Origin: Nannocystis exedens
GTDB lineage: Bacteria; Myxococcota_A; Polyangia; Polyangiales; Polyangiaceae
Direction: 5' to 3'
NCBI GenBank assembly: GCA_945861885.1
Contig: CAMAVR010000041.1
Coordinates: 1 to 33,138 of the forward strand
DNA length: 33,138 bases
In this document: positions 16,134 to 24,005 of the stretch, in pieces
How positions within the stretch are numbered: position 1 is the first letter of the stretch
How the letters are laid out: each line of letters starts with the position of its first letter
The notes under the pieces: model-generated
Seen by the model: the letters and a program-made list of their open reading frames with translations, nothing else
Told to the model about the DNA's origin: nothing
The model's database searches: none
Position numbers and translations under genes: made by a program

Positions 16134-17348
16134 ATGCCCCCGCCTGAACCTCTTCCGAGCGATCCGGACGTGATCCGTCCGAAGCGCGCCGCCCCTGCGG
16201 AGATCGTGCGCCCTACGCGGGCCGAGGTGAGCCTCCAGGCGCTCCGCGATAACCTACGCACACTTCGGCGTTACGCCGGGCCAGCCGCCGTCTGGGCCGT
16301 GCTCAAGGCCGACGGTTATGGGCACGGCGCGCCGGCCGTCGCGCGGACGTTGGAGCGAGCTGGGGCCGACGGATTTTGCGTCGCGCTGCTCGAAGAGGCG
16401 ATTGAATTGCGTGACGCCGGCGTCATGAAGCCGATTTTGGTGATGGGCGGCTACTACGCAAGCGCGTACGCTGAGCTCGCCGCACGCCATCTCACTCCGG
16501 TGATCTACGACTTACGGCAGGTGGAAGCGATAGCCCGCCTCGTTCGGTCGGGCGCCATTGCTGCGCCGGTCGATGCGCATTTGAAGATTGATACCGGCAT
16601 GGCGCGGCTCGGCGTCACGCTCCGCGAGCTCGACGCGTTCGCGGCTCGGCTCGGCAAGTTCCCCGAAGTGAAAATATCGGGGCTGATGACGCATCTTGCT
16701 TGCGCCGATGCGCTGACTTCCGAAGAGACGGCCGAGCAAATGGCGCGGTTTGAAGAGGCGACAATCCTGCTCGCCCGGTACGGCGTTAACCCCAAAATTC
16801 GTCATGCGGCAAACAGCGCTGCGCTGCTTCGATCGCAAGCGCGTCTCGACTTCGTGCGCCCAGGCGTGGCGATGTTCGGGATTTCGCCCCCGCTTCCCGC
16901 CGGCGCCGTCGATACGCCACTCACGTCCGCGCTCAAGCAGGTGATGCGCGTTCGCACCGAGATTGTCGCGCTGCGTTCTATCGCGCCAGGTTCGGCAGCT
17001 GGGTACGGCGCAACATGGCACGCGCCGAAAGAGTCGGTCATCGCGACAATCGCGATGGGGTACGCCGACGGGCTTTCGCGCGCTCTTTCAAACCGCGGCG
17101 AAGTGCTTGTTCGCGGCAAGCGAGCGCCGATTGTTGGCACAGTTTCAATGGACATGACGATGGTCGACGTGACCGCAATTGACGGCGCTTCGATCGGCGA
17201 TGAAGTTGTGGTGCTCGGCGCTCAGGATGGGCCGCTCGGGAGCGGGTTTCTCGGCGCAGACGAGATCGCGCGCCACTGCGACACGATTCCGTGGGAGGTA
17301 ATGTGCGCCATTTCCCGACGCGTTCCGCGATTTTATCGCGAATCGTAG
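16134..17348 (+). CDS. alr: Alanine racemase
   Basis: PLP-dependent interconversion of L- and D-alanine, supplying D-Ala for peptidoglycan. The 404-residue protein shows the PLP-binding Lys58 in AVLKADGYGHG, the substrate loop HLKIDTGMARLG, ISGLMTHLAC, RPGVAMFGI, the second catalytic Tyr291 in AGYGATW and the C-terminal GTVSMDMTMVD. About 28 Pro-rich residues precede the conserved core, so the true start may be an internal GTG (codon 13), but the ATG at 16134 is preceded 5 nt by a -10-like TACGGT. No Shine-Dalgarno is seen. Biosynthetic versus catabolic use cannot be told, but adjacency to dapF favours cell-wall synthesis. Confidence 0.96.
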   Translation: MPPPEPLPSDPDVIRPKRAAPAEIVRPTRAEVSLQALRDNLRTLRRYAGPAAVWAVLKADGYGHGAPAVARTLERAGADGFCVALLEEAIELRDAGVMKPILVMGGYYASAYAELAARHLTPVIYDLRQVEAIARLVRSGAIAAPVDAHLKIDTGMARLGVTLRELDAFAARLGKFPEVKISGLMTHLACADALTSEETAEQMARFEEATILLARYGVNPKIRHAANSAALLRSQARLDFVRPGVAMFGISPPLPAGAVDTPLTSALKQVMRVRTEIVALRSIAPGSAAGYGATWHAPKESVIATIAMGYADGLSRALSNRGEVLVRGKRAPIVGTVSMDMTMVDVTAIDGASIGDEVVVLGAQDGPLGSGFLGADEIARHCDTIPWEVMCAISRRVPRFYRES

Positions 17349-17415
17349 AGATACCACCAACTTTCACCGATCGACATCGCATGCGATTCGCGCGACCGGT
17401 GCTACATGTTTCCGT

Positions 17416-17859
17416 GTGACACTCTCGATCCCGTTTCGGTCAATTCAGCACGTCTTTTTTGACGACCTTGATGCGCTGAATATCCTCCACAACGTTCGCT
17501 TCGTTTTATTTATGGAGCGCGCCCGCGGTGAATTCTTAAATTCGCTCGGCTTCGGTTGGAAGGATGATCTTGCGACAAACCCAGACAAATATCACGTCGT
17601 CGCCGAGCATCAGATCCGCTACATCGCTTCGGTGCGGAGCGAAGGGAAGCTCGTTGTCGAGGTCACGCCGAGGCATATCGGCCGTTCGAGCTTTATTATC
17701 TACGCCGAAGTTCGCGCGATGCACGGGCCGACGATCTTTGCCGAGGGGACAACGAGGCTCGTTCGGCTCGACCCGACGACCAACAAGCCTTGTTCATGGA
17801 GCGACCGATTCCGCAACGTGCTCACGCCCCTCATCATTAGCGAGACGAAGCCGGCTTAG
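17416..17859 (+). CDS. Hotdog-fold acyl-CoA thioesterase
   Basis: A 147-residue single hotdog-domain protein. The segment FDDLDALNILHNVRFVLFME matches the 4-hydroxybenzoyl-CoA thioesterase-like active-site helix (Asp in DDLD, then N..xxH/N..xxFxxxxE). It probably hydrolyses an acyl-CoA or acyl-ACP thioester; the substrate is not apparent. It starts at GTG 17416 without a convincing Shine-Dalgarno, 67 bp after alr, and ends 5 nt before aat, so it forms a pair with that gene. Confidence 0.85.
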   Translation: MTLSIPFRSIQHVFFDDLDALNILHNVRFVLFMERARGEFLNSLGFGWKDDLATNPDKYHVVAEHQIRYIASVRSEGKLVVEVTPRHIGRSSFIIYAEVRAMHGPTIFAEGTTRLVRLDPTTNKPCSWSDRFRNVLTPLIISETKPA

Positions 17860-17864
17860 TTTAA

Positions 17865-18545
17865 ATGACCCCTCAGCCGCTTCCGCCGTCGCGCTATCGA
17901 TTTCCGAATCCCGAAACCGCCGATAGCGAAGAGGCAATCGTCTGCACCGGTGGCGACTTCGCGCCGAGTACCGTTCTTGAAGCTTATCGCAACGGGATTT
18001 TTCCGTGGCCTGTCGACGAGACATTTACTCCGTGGTGTTCGCCCAATCCGCGCGCGATCTTTCCGCTCGATGGCCCCGCTCACTGCTCGCGCAGCCTTCG
18101 TCGCACGATGCGGTCGGGACGATTTCGTATCACTCTCGACACAGCGTTCGACGCCGTCGTTGAGCAGTGCACGCACCGCGATGAAGGGACCTGGATCACG
18201 AAGCGCTATCGCACCTGTTATCGCGCGCTTCACAAAGCCGGGTGGGCTCACAGCATCGAAGTATGGAACGACGCGGACGCACTGGTCGGCGGCCTCTACG
18301 GAATCGCGATCGGCGCGATGTTTGCGGGCGAATCGATGTTTCATACGGCCACCGACGCCTCTAAAGTCGCGTTTGTTCGCCTTTCGGAGCTGCTTCGAGG
18401 CGCCGGTTACGAGCTGTTCGACGCGCAAGTGCCGACGCCTCACCTCGAATCGCTTGGCTGCGTGCCGGTCGCTCGGACGCAGTTCTTAAAACAGCTCCGT
18501 CACGCGATCGCGCTGTCGCGCGAATTCCCCACCACTTCCCCCTGA
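17865..18545 (+). CDS. aat: Leucyl/phenylalanyl-tRNA--protein transferase
   Basis: Transfers Leu or Phe from aminoacyl-tRNA to proteins with N-terminal Lys or Arg, marking them for ClpS/ClpAP degradation (N-degron pathway). The 226-residue protein shows CTGGDFAPSTVLEAYRNGIFPWP, seen as TGGDF and YRNGIFPWP, then CSPNPRAIFPLD, ITKRYRTCYRALHKAGWAHS (as KRYRTCY and GWAHS), FAGESMFH, ASKVAF and FDAQVPTPHLESLG, all characteristic. It lies 5 nt after the thioesterase gene with no Shine-Dalgarno. Its last 46 bp (18500-18545) overlap the end of the convergent GH13 gene. Confidence 0.96.
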   Translation: MTPQPLPPSRYRFPNPETADSEEAIVCTGGDFAPSTVLEAYRNGIFPWPVDETFTPWCSPNPRAIFPLDGPAHCSRSLRRTMRSGRFRITLDTAFDAVVEQCTHRDEGTWITKRYRTCYRALHKAGWAHSIEVWNDADALVGGLYGIAIGAMFAGESMFHTATDASKVAFVRLSELLRGAGYELFDAQVPTPHLESLGCVPVARTQFLKQLRHAIALSREFPTTSP

Positions 18546-21118
18546 ATTGATGCCATCGCATCGTCGAGCGACAAGACGCCGCGACCACCGAGTGCGCGCT
18601 CCAGCGCACGCCACGGCTTCTGGGGCGAATCGACTTCTAAATGGAAATCGAGAAAACAGCGATGCTCGAACGCGCGCAGCTGAAAGCGCCAACCGTTTGC
18701 CGCTACGTCACGCGCGCTTCGAAGGTAGTAGAGATCTGTGAGCGCATCTTTGAAACGGACGATCGTATCGTTGGCCGGAATCGACAGCGCTTCGGCGACC
18801 GACAACTTTGCGCCACCAGCGTGCGGGGCCGCTTCACGCACGACGCCGTTCGTCTCTTTGTATGAATTGCAGAAGACGACCAGCGCACGTTCGTTGCCGA
18901 GGCTGTTTGAATAGACGAAAACATCTTCGTCAACGCTACCGTCGTCTTGGACAAAATCGTACAAGTTGAATCGCTTCACGTCGCTAAACAGCGACCGCTT
19001 TTTCAGAAGCGGGATGATCTCGCGTTCGTGACGACGCTGAAACTCTTCGTCAGGCCGCTCGTCGCGCAGCGGCGCGGTAAATTCCATCCCGTACTTTTCT
19101 GAATAGCCTTCAATCTGCCCATGCCCAAACATCGGCACGCCTGGCATCGTAGCCATCATCAAACAGACGCCGAAATATTTGTCGTCACGACCAAACTGAA
19201 CCGCCGCCGACTCTTCATCCGGGTTGTTCATAAAGTTGACGAATCGCTTCAAAATCTCTGGCTCCGCCGCGAGCATGACTTTCATGAGATTGCGGTATTC
19301 GGCGTTGTTCCCCGCTTTCAGCATGTTCATGAATGCCGAGTTGTAAACGCGATGCATCCCTAGCTCGCGCACGAAGTACCCTTCCATCATCCAAAATGCT
19401 TCGGCAAGCAGGAGCGTGTCGGGGTACTCTTTCGCCACGCGTTCGACTACTTCGCGCCAAAATTCGCGCGGCACTCGTTTGGCAAATTCGCGTTCACTCA
19501 GCGCAAAGTGTGCGCGCGACGGAATCCCCCCTCCTCCCCCCGGAACAGGGAACCAGAGCCGCTGAATTTGGCTGCTCGCGAGAGTCATCGCCGCGTCAAA
19601 ACGAATGACCGACGACATCGACGCCACGAGCAAAATCGACTGAATGACCGCCTCGCGCACATCTGCATGCGAATAGTCGAGCTGCGCCGTGTCGTTCCAC
19701 GGAAGGCCGGTGCCGTCGTTGCCGTGATAAACGTACCGGACCGACTCCGACTTCGTATCGACACGTTTGAAGACAACCGCTGCATCGGTGCAATCCCAAT
19801 AGCCGTCTTCGATGAACAACTTGTAGTCGTCATGTTGGCTCAAATCTGGGCCGGTAAATGAGTAGTTTGGGTACGGGCTGATGGCTGTTTGAAGAAATCG
19901 ATCGGGGTGGTCGGCCATCCATTTCGAATCGATCGCTGTGTGGTTCGGAACCATGTCGGTCGCCAGGCGTATTCCGCGCTTTTTTGCCCTATTTTTCAGA
20001 TTTTCATACGCGCTTTTTCCGCCCAACGACTCGGCAATTTCGTAGTCGTAAATCGAATAGGCCGACGCTGCCGCATGCTCTGCTCCGTTGAGCTGTTTGA
20101 TTTCGCGCGAGGCTCGGCTCCGCTCCCACACGCCAATGAGCCAAAGTGCGGAAAAGCCGTGCTCTTGGAGACGATCGAGCTCTTCGTCCGGGATCTGATC
20201 GAGCCGCTCAATTTTTCGACCATAGTGGCGACCGAGTTGCGTCAGCCACACAAGTGTTGATTTGGCGAGCATGACGACGTTTGGCATCCATTCGCGGTCG
20301 TCCGAAAACGTGGGGCTTAGCTCCACTTTGGGCGGGACAACGATCGGGCCGGGGACTTGCGCGCCGGTCGAGATCGGTTGGCCTTGCTTGGCGAGCCACA
20401 CGTCCTCTTCGGTGCAGATGTCGATCGCCAAGAGCAGACGCTTCCAAACGGGTGTGGATACGAGCCGCGTGGCCCAATGCTGCCGCATGTAGGCCAGCTG
20501 CTGCACAATTGAGTCGCTTGAGTGGAGCAGCGGCGCCATCAGCAATTCGAACACCCCCCCCGCCTTGCCTGGGGCACCGTCGCTGGATCGCGTCATCGCC
20601 ACGATCTCTTCGTAGCGTGACTCGCGTTTCAGCGCTTCATCGCTCGCCCATTCAGAGACGGCGGCGCATGCGCGATTTTGGTTTAACATCCAAAGTAGTA
20701 GCAACTCCTCGAACGCAAGCGCCAAATTGGCCATTCCACCTGTTGCCCCAGCGAGAAATTCTTCCCACCCTTCGACTGTTGGCTCGGCTCCGGTTGGTGG
20801 GAAGGCGGTGGCAAAACGGTCGATTGTTTCCGTAAACTCGCGGCCAAACCTGCGCCGCGCCGCCACCAATTGCCCTGAAAATGCGCTCGTTGCGCCGCGT
20901 CGGTGGGCAGCTACCATGGCATGCATCGTTTCGGACATAACGCCGACGGCAAACAGATAGGATGCCGTAACGGCCTGACGGCCGTGCCTCTGGCGTATAG
21001 AATTGATCTCCGTCGCGCACTCTTGAGCTTCACGAAACGTTGCAAAAACAGCGTCGCCCCGCTCCACGATCCACGGCCAACGCACAAACTGAACCGCCTG
21101 CTTATTCATTGAATTCAT
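18500..21118 (-). CDS. Alpha-amylase family (GH13) protein with uncharacterised helical N-terminal region
   Basis: An 872-residue protein without a signal peptide, so cytoplasmic. Residues about 300-700 form a GH13 barrel: region I DMVPNH (Asp388, Asn392, His393), region II IRFDAAMTL (Arg506, nucleophile Asp508), region III LLAEAFW (acid Glu573) and region IV FMNNPDEE (Asn632, Pro633, Asp634). In region IV the usual NHD reads NPD, so a conserved substrate-binding His is replaced by Pro; the other catalytic residues are intact. Residues 1-290 look mostly helical, match no domain I know, and contain LAFEELLLLWMLNQNRAC. The C-terminus (about 760-872) may be a beta domain. Likely alpha-glucan or maltosyl-transfer metabolism (region IV resembles the NHDExR of GlgE-like enzymes); exact activity unknown. 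The start is ATG 21118, or ATG 21109; neither has a good Shine-Dalgarno. Confidence 0.85.
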   Translation of the reverse strand: MNSMNKQAVQFVRWPWIVERGDAVFATFREAQECATEINSIRQRHGRQAVTASYLFAVGVMSETMHAMVAAHRRGATSAFSGQLVAARRRFGREFTETIDRFATAFPPTGAEPTVEGWEEFLAGATGGMANLALAFEELLLLWMLNQNRACAAVSEWASDEALKRESRYEEIVAMTRSSDGAPGKAGGVFELLMAPLLHSSDSIVQQLAYMRQHWATRLVSTPVWKRLLLAIDICTEEDVWLAKQGQPISTGAQVPGPIVVPPKVELSPTFSDDREWMPNVVMLAKSTLVWLTQLGRHYGRKIERLDQIPDEELDRLQEHGFSALWLIGVWERSRASREIKQLNGAEHAAASAYSIYDYEIAESLGGKSAYENLKNRAKKRGIRLATDMVPNHTAIDSKWMADHPDRFLQTAISPYPNYSFTGPDLSQHDDYKLFIEDGYWDCTDAAVVFKRVDTKSESVRYVYHGNDGTGLPWNDTAQLDYSHADVREAVIQSILLVASMSSVIRFDAAMTLASSQIQRLWFPVPGGGGGIPSRAHFALSEREFAKRVPREFWREVVERVAKEYPDTLLLAEAFWMMEGYFVRELGMHRVYNSAFMNMLKAGNNAEYRNLMKVMLAAEPEILKRFVNFMNNPDEESAAVQFGRDDKYFGVCLMMATMPGVPMFGHGQIEGYSEKYGMEFTAPLRDERPDEEFQRRHEREIIPLLKKRSLFSDVKRFNLYDFVQDDGSVDEDVFVYSNSLGNERALVVFCNSYKETNGVVREAAPHAGGAKLSVAEALSIPANDTIVRFKDALTDLYYLRSARDVAANGWRFQLRAFEHRCFLDFHLEVDSPQKPWRALERALGGRGVLSLDDAMASIQGEVVGNSRDSAIA

Positions 21119-21162
21119 TTTTTGACGCGATTCTCGAGCAAGTCCACGGACCCTAATTTACG

Positions 21163-22281
21163 ATGAACTTCTTTGCCACAGCTGCCAAAGGGACCGAAGG
21201 ACTTCTTCGCGATGAGCTTCGCGATTTGCGAATGCCGCGCGTGCGCGCCGACCGCGGCGGTGTTCACTTCGAGGGGGGCTGGCGTGATGCATTTCGTGCT
21301 TGCTACGAATCGCGCATCGCAATGCGCATTTTGGCGCTCTGCGGTCGATTTGAAGCACGAAACGGCGATGAGCTCTACGAGGGAGTTTCGCAAATCGATT
21401 GGAGTCAATACATCGACGCGCGAAGCACGATCGCCGTAAAGGCGACTTGCCGTTCGAGCAAGCTTACGCATACGCAATTTATCGCACAAAAAACGAAAGA
21501 CGCGATCGTCGACCAAATTCGCTCAAAAAGCGGTGCGCGCCCTTCGGTCGACTTGAACGACCCCGATTTGAATGTCGCCGTTCATCTAGTGAACGACATG
21601 GTGCAATTGTACGTCGATGTTTCAGGAGAGCCGCTGCACAAGCGCCGGTACCGCACTGAAGCGGGCGAAGCGCCATTAAAAGAGACGCTCGCCGCAGCGA
21701 TGGTCCGATTTTCCGGCTGGCAGCGCGGCGCGCCGCTCCCGCCATTTGCCGACCCAATGTGCGGTTCGGGGACAATCGCGATTGAAGCTGCGCTGATCGC
21801 CGCCAACATTCCTCCGGGGTGGCAGCGAACGATGGGGATCGAGCGCTGGCTTCTCTGTGACGAGACGTTGAAGGCGGAATTTTTTGCCGTTCGTGAAAAA
21901 GCGAAAGCCAGTGTTGTCGGCGGCCCTTTTGACATTCGCGCGAGCGATTCAGACGATGTCGTGCTTCGAGTTGCGCGCCAAAATGCGTCGCGCGCTGGGG
22001 TCGCGTTTCCGATCGTGCGCGCCGATGTGAGCGACGATTTCCCGCTCCCCGGCGGCGTGATTGTCACAAATCCTCCGTATGGCGAACGCCTCGAAGGTTC
22101 TGAAACGCTTTATCGCCAGATGGCGAGCTCATTTCGCGCTTCGCGCGCGCACACAGTTTGCGTGATTTGCGGCTCACGCGAGCTCGAAGATGCGCTCAAT
22201 CGAACGATGCGCCCCGCCCGTTGGCTGCTTGTCTTCAATGGGCCGCTCTCATGCAAGCTGATTGCCTACGAAAATCGATAG
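21163..22281 (+). CDS. rlmL: THUMP-domain 23S rRNA guanine-N2 methyltransferase (RlmL type)
   Basis: A 372-residue rRNA methyltransferase. The N-terminal ferredoxin-like plus THUMP region (residues about 1-155: NFFATAAKGTEGLLRDEL, KATCRSSKLTHTQFIA) binds RNA. Residues about 160-372 are a Rossmann methyltransferase with FADPMCGSGTIAIEAAL (SAM motif I) and the N2-guanine motif NPPY at residue 303. This matches the RlmL half of E. coli RlmKL (m2G2445 of 23S rRNA) and the stand-alone YpsC family; the RlmK half is absent. It is divergent from the GH13 gene across 44 bp. The modified base is inferred from family. Confidence 0.88.
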   Translation: MNFFATAAKGTEGLLRDELRDLRMPRVRADRGGVHFEGGWRDAFRACYESRIAMRILALCGRFEARNGDELYEGVSQIDWSQYIDARSTIAVKATCRSSKLTHTQFIAQKTKDAIVDQIRSKSGARPSVDLNDPDLNVAVHLVNDMVQLYVDVSGEPLHKRRYRTEAGEAPLKETLAAAMVRFSGWQRGAPLPPFADPMCGSGTIAIEAALIAANIPPGWQRTMGIERWLLCDETLKAEFFAVREKAKASVVGGPFDIRASDSDDVVLRVARQNASRAGVAFPIVRADVSDDFPLPGGVIVTNPPYGERLEGSETLYRQMASSFRASRAHTVCVICGSRELEDALNRTMRPARWLLVFNGPLSCKLIAYENR

Positions 22282-22291
22282 CGATGTCCGG

Positions 22292-22319
22292 TGGACGGCC
22301 GCCATGACGGCGCTATAGG
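22292..22319 (+). promoter_or_regulatory. Possible leaderless promoter of bcp
   Basis: TGGACG, a 16-nt spacer and TATAGG, ending 6 nt before the ATG at 22326. It resembles the TGGACC-16-TATAAT arrangement before the four-repeat gene at 31980. Confidence 0.35.
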
Positions 22320-22325
22320 TGCCAA

Positions 22326-22811
22326 ATGGATACTGCATCCGCACCAACTTCGAGTAAAAAGCGCGTTCTTGTCGGCGATCAAGCGCCCGATTTGGCGGTT
22401 GAAACGCAAACGGGAGAGACGATCAATCTTCGCGATTTGTGGCAGAAAAAGGCGCTCGTTCTTTTCTTTTATCCAAAGGACAACACGCTCGGCTGCACCA
22501 AAGAGGCGTGCGCGTTTCGCGATCAGTACGAAGTATTTTCAGAAGCCGGAGCCGAGGTGGTCGGCGTGAGCTCCGATTCGGTCGAATCGCACCAATCGTT
22601 CGCCGAAAAATATCGCCTTCCGTTCAAGCTTTTGGCCGACAAAGGGGGCCACCTCCGCAAACTGTTCGGCGTCGAAAGCTCGCTCGGCATCATGCCCGGC
22701 CGCGTCACGTACGTCATCGACACAAAAGGCGTCGTTCGTCACATCTTCTCATCGCAATTCATGGCAACCCGCCATGTCGACGAAGCGCTGGCATTTGTGA
22801 AACAGCTGTAA
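22326..22811 (+). CDS. bcp: Thioredoxin-dependent peroxiredoxin (Bcp/PrxQ)
   Basis: A 161-residue thiol peroxidase that reduces hydrogen peroxide and organic peroxides. The peroxidatic motif PKDNTLGC gives Pro50, Thr54 and Cys57, and the resolving Cys62 lies five residues later (CTKEAC), the spacing typical of Bcp/PrxQ. Further Prx features are FFYPKD, GVSSDS and the PGRVTYVID strand with the active-site Arg. No Shine-Dalgarno is seen; a -10-like TATAGG (22314-22319) ends 6 nt before the ATG, with TGGACG (22292-22297) 16 nt further upstream, suggesting its own leaderless promoter after rlmL. Confidence 0.95.
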   Translation: MDTASAPTSSKKRVLVGDQAPDLAVETQTGETINLRDLWQKKALVLFFYPKDNTLGCTKEACAFRDQYEVFSEAGAEVVGVSSDSVESHQSFAEKYRLPFKLLADKGGHLRKLFGVESSLGIMPGRVTYVIDTKGVVRHIFSSQFMATRHVDEALAFVKQL

Positions 22812-22816
22812 CCGGG

Positions 22817-22902
22817 GGATCCTTCGGCAAAAGCAGCCTCAGGATGACAGGCTTAACAAATAAAAAGCGGGCCGTTGTCATCCTGAACGAAGTGAAGGAT
22901 CT
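22817..22902. repeat. Inverted pair of dispersed-type repeats between convergent bcp and ureohydrolase genes
   Basis: GATCCTTC (22818-22825) and TCAGGATGACA (22839-22849) are mirrored by TGTCATCCTGA (22876-22886) and GAAGGATC (22894-22901). The two copies face each other around an A-rich loop and could form a long interrupted hairpin. The unit resembles GGATCCTTC...TCAGGATGACA elements that I recall as scattered in many bacterial genomes. It fills the gap between the two convergent genes and may also act as a two-way terminator; no T-run is adjacent. Confidence 0.7.
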
Positions 22903-23927
22903 CACTGTTGCGATTTTATCGCCCAGCCGATCATTTTGTACAGCATTCGTGCGCCGACGTTGGCGTCCCACTCGTCGTTTTCTCCCGGGGCGACTTCGTT
23001 CAAATCGAACCCGATAATGGTGCGACCGCTGCGCACGAGCGCGCCGATTAGGTAGTTCACTTGATTGAACGATAAACCGCCCGGCACTGGTGTCCCCGTA
23101 TTTGGGCAATAGACCGGGTCGAGCCCGTCGATGTCGAACGACAGGTAAACCGATTTCGGAAGCGATTCTATGATGCGCTCGCACTGGCTCGACCACGTCT
23201 CGCCTTCGAACGATCGGCGCGCCAAATCAGCGTCAAAATGCGTTACAATTCGCCCTTCTGACTGTTCGATGCACTCGATTTCGGCGTCACAAAGGTCGCG
23301 GATGCCGACTTGCACGAGGCGCGTTACTGCGTCGATCCGGTCGACTACGTTGCGCATGATCGACGCGTGCGACCAGGTAAAGCCTTCGTAGGCGTCGCGT
23401 AAATCGGCGTGCGCGTCGATGTGCAATATACCAAATTCGGCATATCGCTTCGACAGCGCGCGAATGAGACCGAATGGCGACGAGTGATCGCCGCCAACGA
23501 GGCCGACCAACTTGTCACGAGAGAGCCAGCCGGCCGCTTCGGCCTCAACCCAATCGTTGACTTTTTCGCTCGCCGCGTTGACTGCTTTTAACGACTCACC
23601 AAGCGCTTCGTCGCCATCGATGACGCCGCCGGCTTTAATAATCGGCACCGCTTCAGCGCGCGCGAGGCGATTCCACTCTTCGACTTGCGGATCGATGTCG
23701 ACCATCGCAATCCCCACTTCGTAGGAATTGCCGAGTTCGACATCGCGCAAGTCGACCTGCTTCGACGCCTCGAGGATCGCAGCCGGCCCGCGAGAAGTTC
23801 CCGCTCGATAAGACGTTGTTGCGTCCCATGGGACAGGAATCAAAACAACGCGAGCCTCCTCTGGAGAGAACGGAAGCCCGTAAATCCCCGCGTCGTCGGC
23901 CGCCGCGGCATTTGGATCAAAAGACAT
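22902..23927 (-). CDS. Agmatinase/arginase-family ureohydrolase
   Basis: A 341-residue binuclear manganese hydrolase of the ureohydrolase superfamily. The metal motifs are all present: GGDHSSPFG, DAHADLRDAYEG (with the following SHAS) and SFDIDGLDPVYCPN, then TGTPVPGG. Arrangement and length favour agmatinase (agmatine to putrescine plus urea), although arginase or formimidoylglutamase-type guanidino substrates are not excluded. About 15 extra residues precede the core. The gene is monocistronic: 78 bp of palindromic repeat separate it from the fad operon and a repeat pair lies at its 3' end. Upstream, CATAGG ends 7 nt before the ATG, echoing the TATAGG before bcp. Confidence 0.88.
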   Translation of the reverse strand: MSFDPNAAAADDAGIYGLPFSPEEARVVLIPVPWDATTSYRAGTSRGPAAILEASKQVDLRDVELGNSYEVGIAMVDIDPQVEEWNRLARAEAVPIIKAGGVIDGDEALGESLKAVNAASEKVNDWVEAEAAGWLSRDKLVGLVGGDHSSPFGLIRALSKRYAEFGILHIDAHADLRDAYEGFTWSHASIMRNVVDRIDAVTRLVQVGIRDLCDAEIECIEQSEGRIVTHFDADLARRSFEGETWSSQCERIIESLPKSVYLSFDIDGLDPVYCPNTGTPVPGGLSFNQVNYLIGALVRSGRTIIGFDLNEVAPGENDEWDANVGARMLYKMIGWAIKSQQ

Positions 23928-23945
23928 GATGGGACCTATGGCATT

Positions 23946-23996
23946 GCGGCGGGGGACGAGCCCCCGCCCTACAAAGCGGGGGCTTGTCCCCCGCCG
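23946..23996. repeat. Paired palindromic GC-rich repeat (copies A and B)
   Basis: Copy A (23946-23972) is GGCGGGGG-ACGAG-CCCCCGCC plus the tail CTAC. Copy B (23976-23996) is the same unit inverted, with CTTGT in place of CTCGT. Each copy is an 8-bp-stem palindrome and the two together form a larger inverted repeat with one mismatch. A third copy stands at 33101. The pair fills the gap between the ureohydrolase start and the fadA stop. Confidence 0.8.
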
Positions 23997-24005
23997 TTGG
24001 CGTTT

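Noticed and set aside
23946..23996. CRISPR-like interpretation of the GGCGGGGG palindromes
   Set aside because: Copies are inverted rather than direct, separated by 3 nt, and no spacer ladder or cas gene is present.
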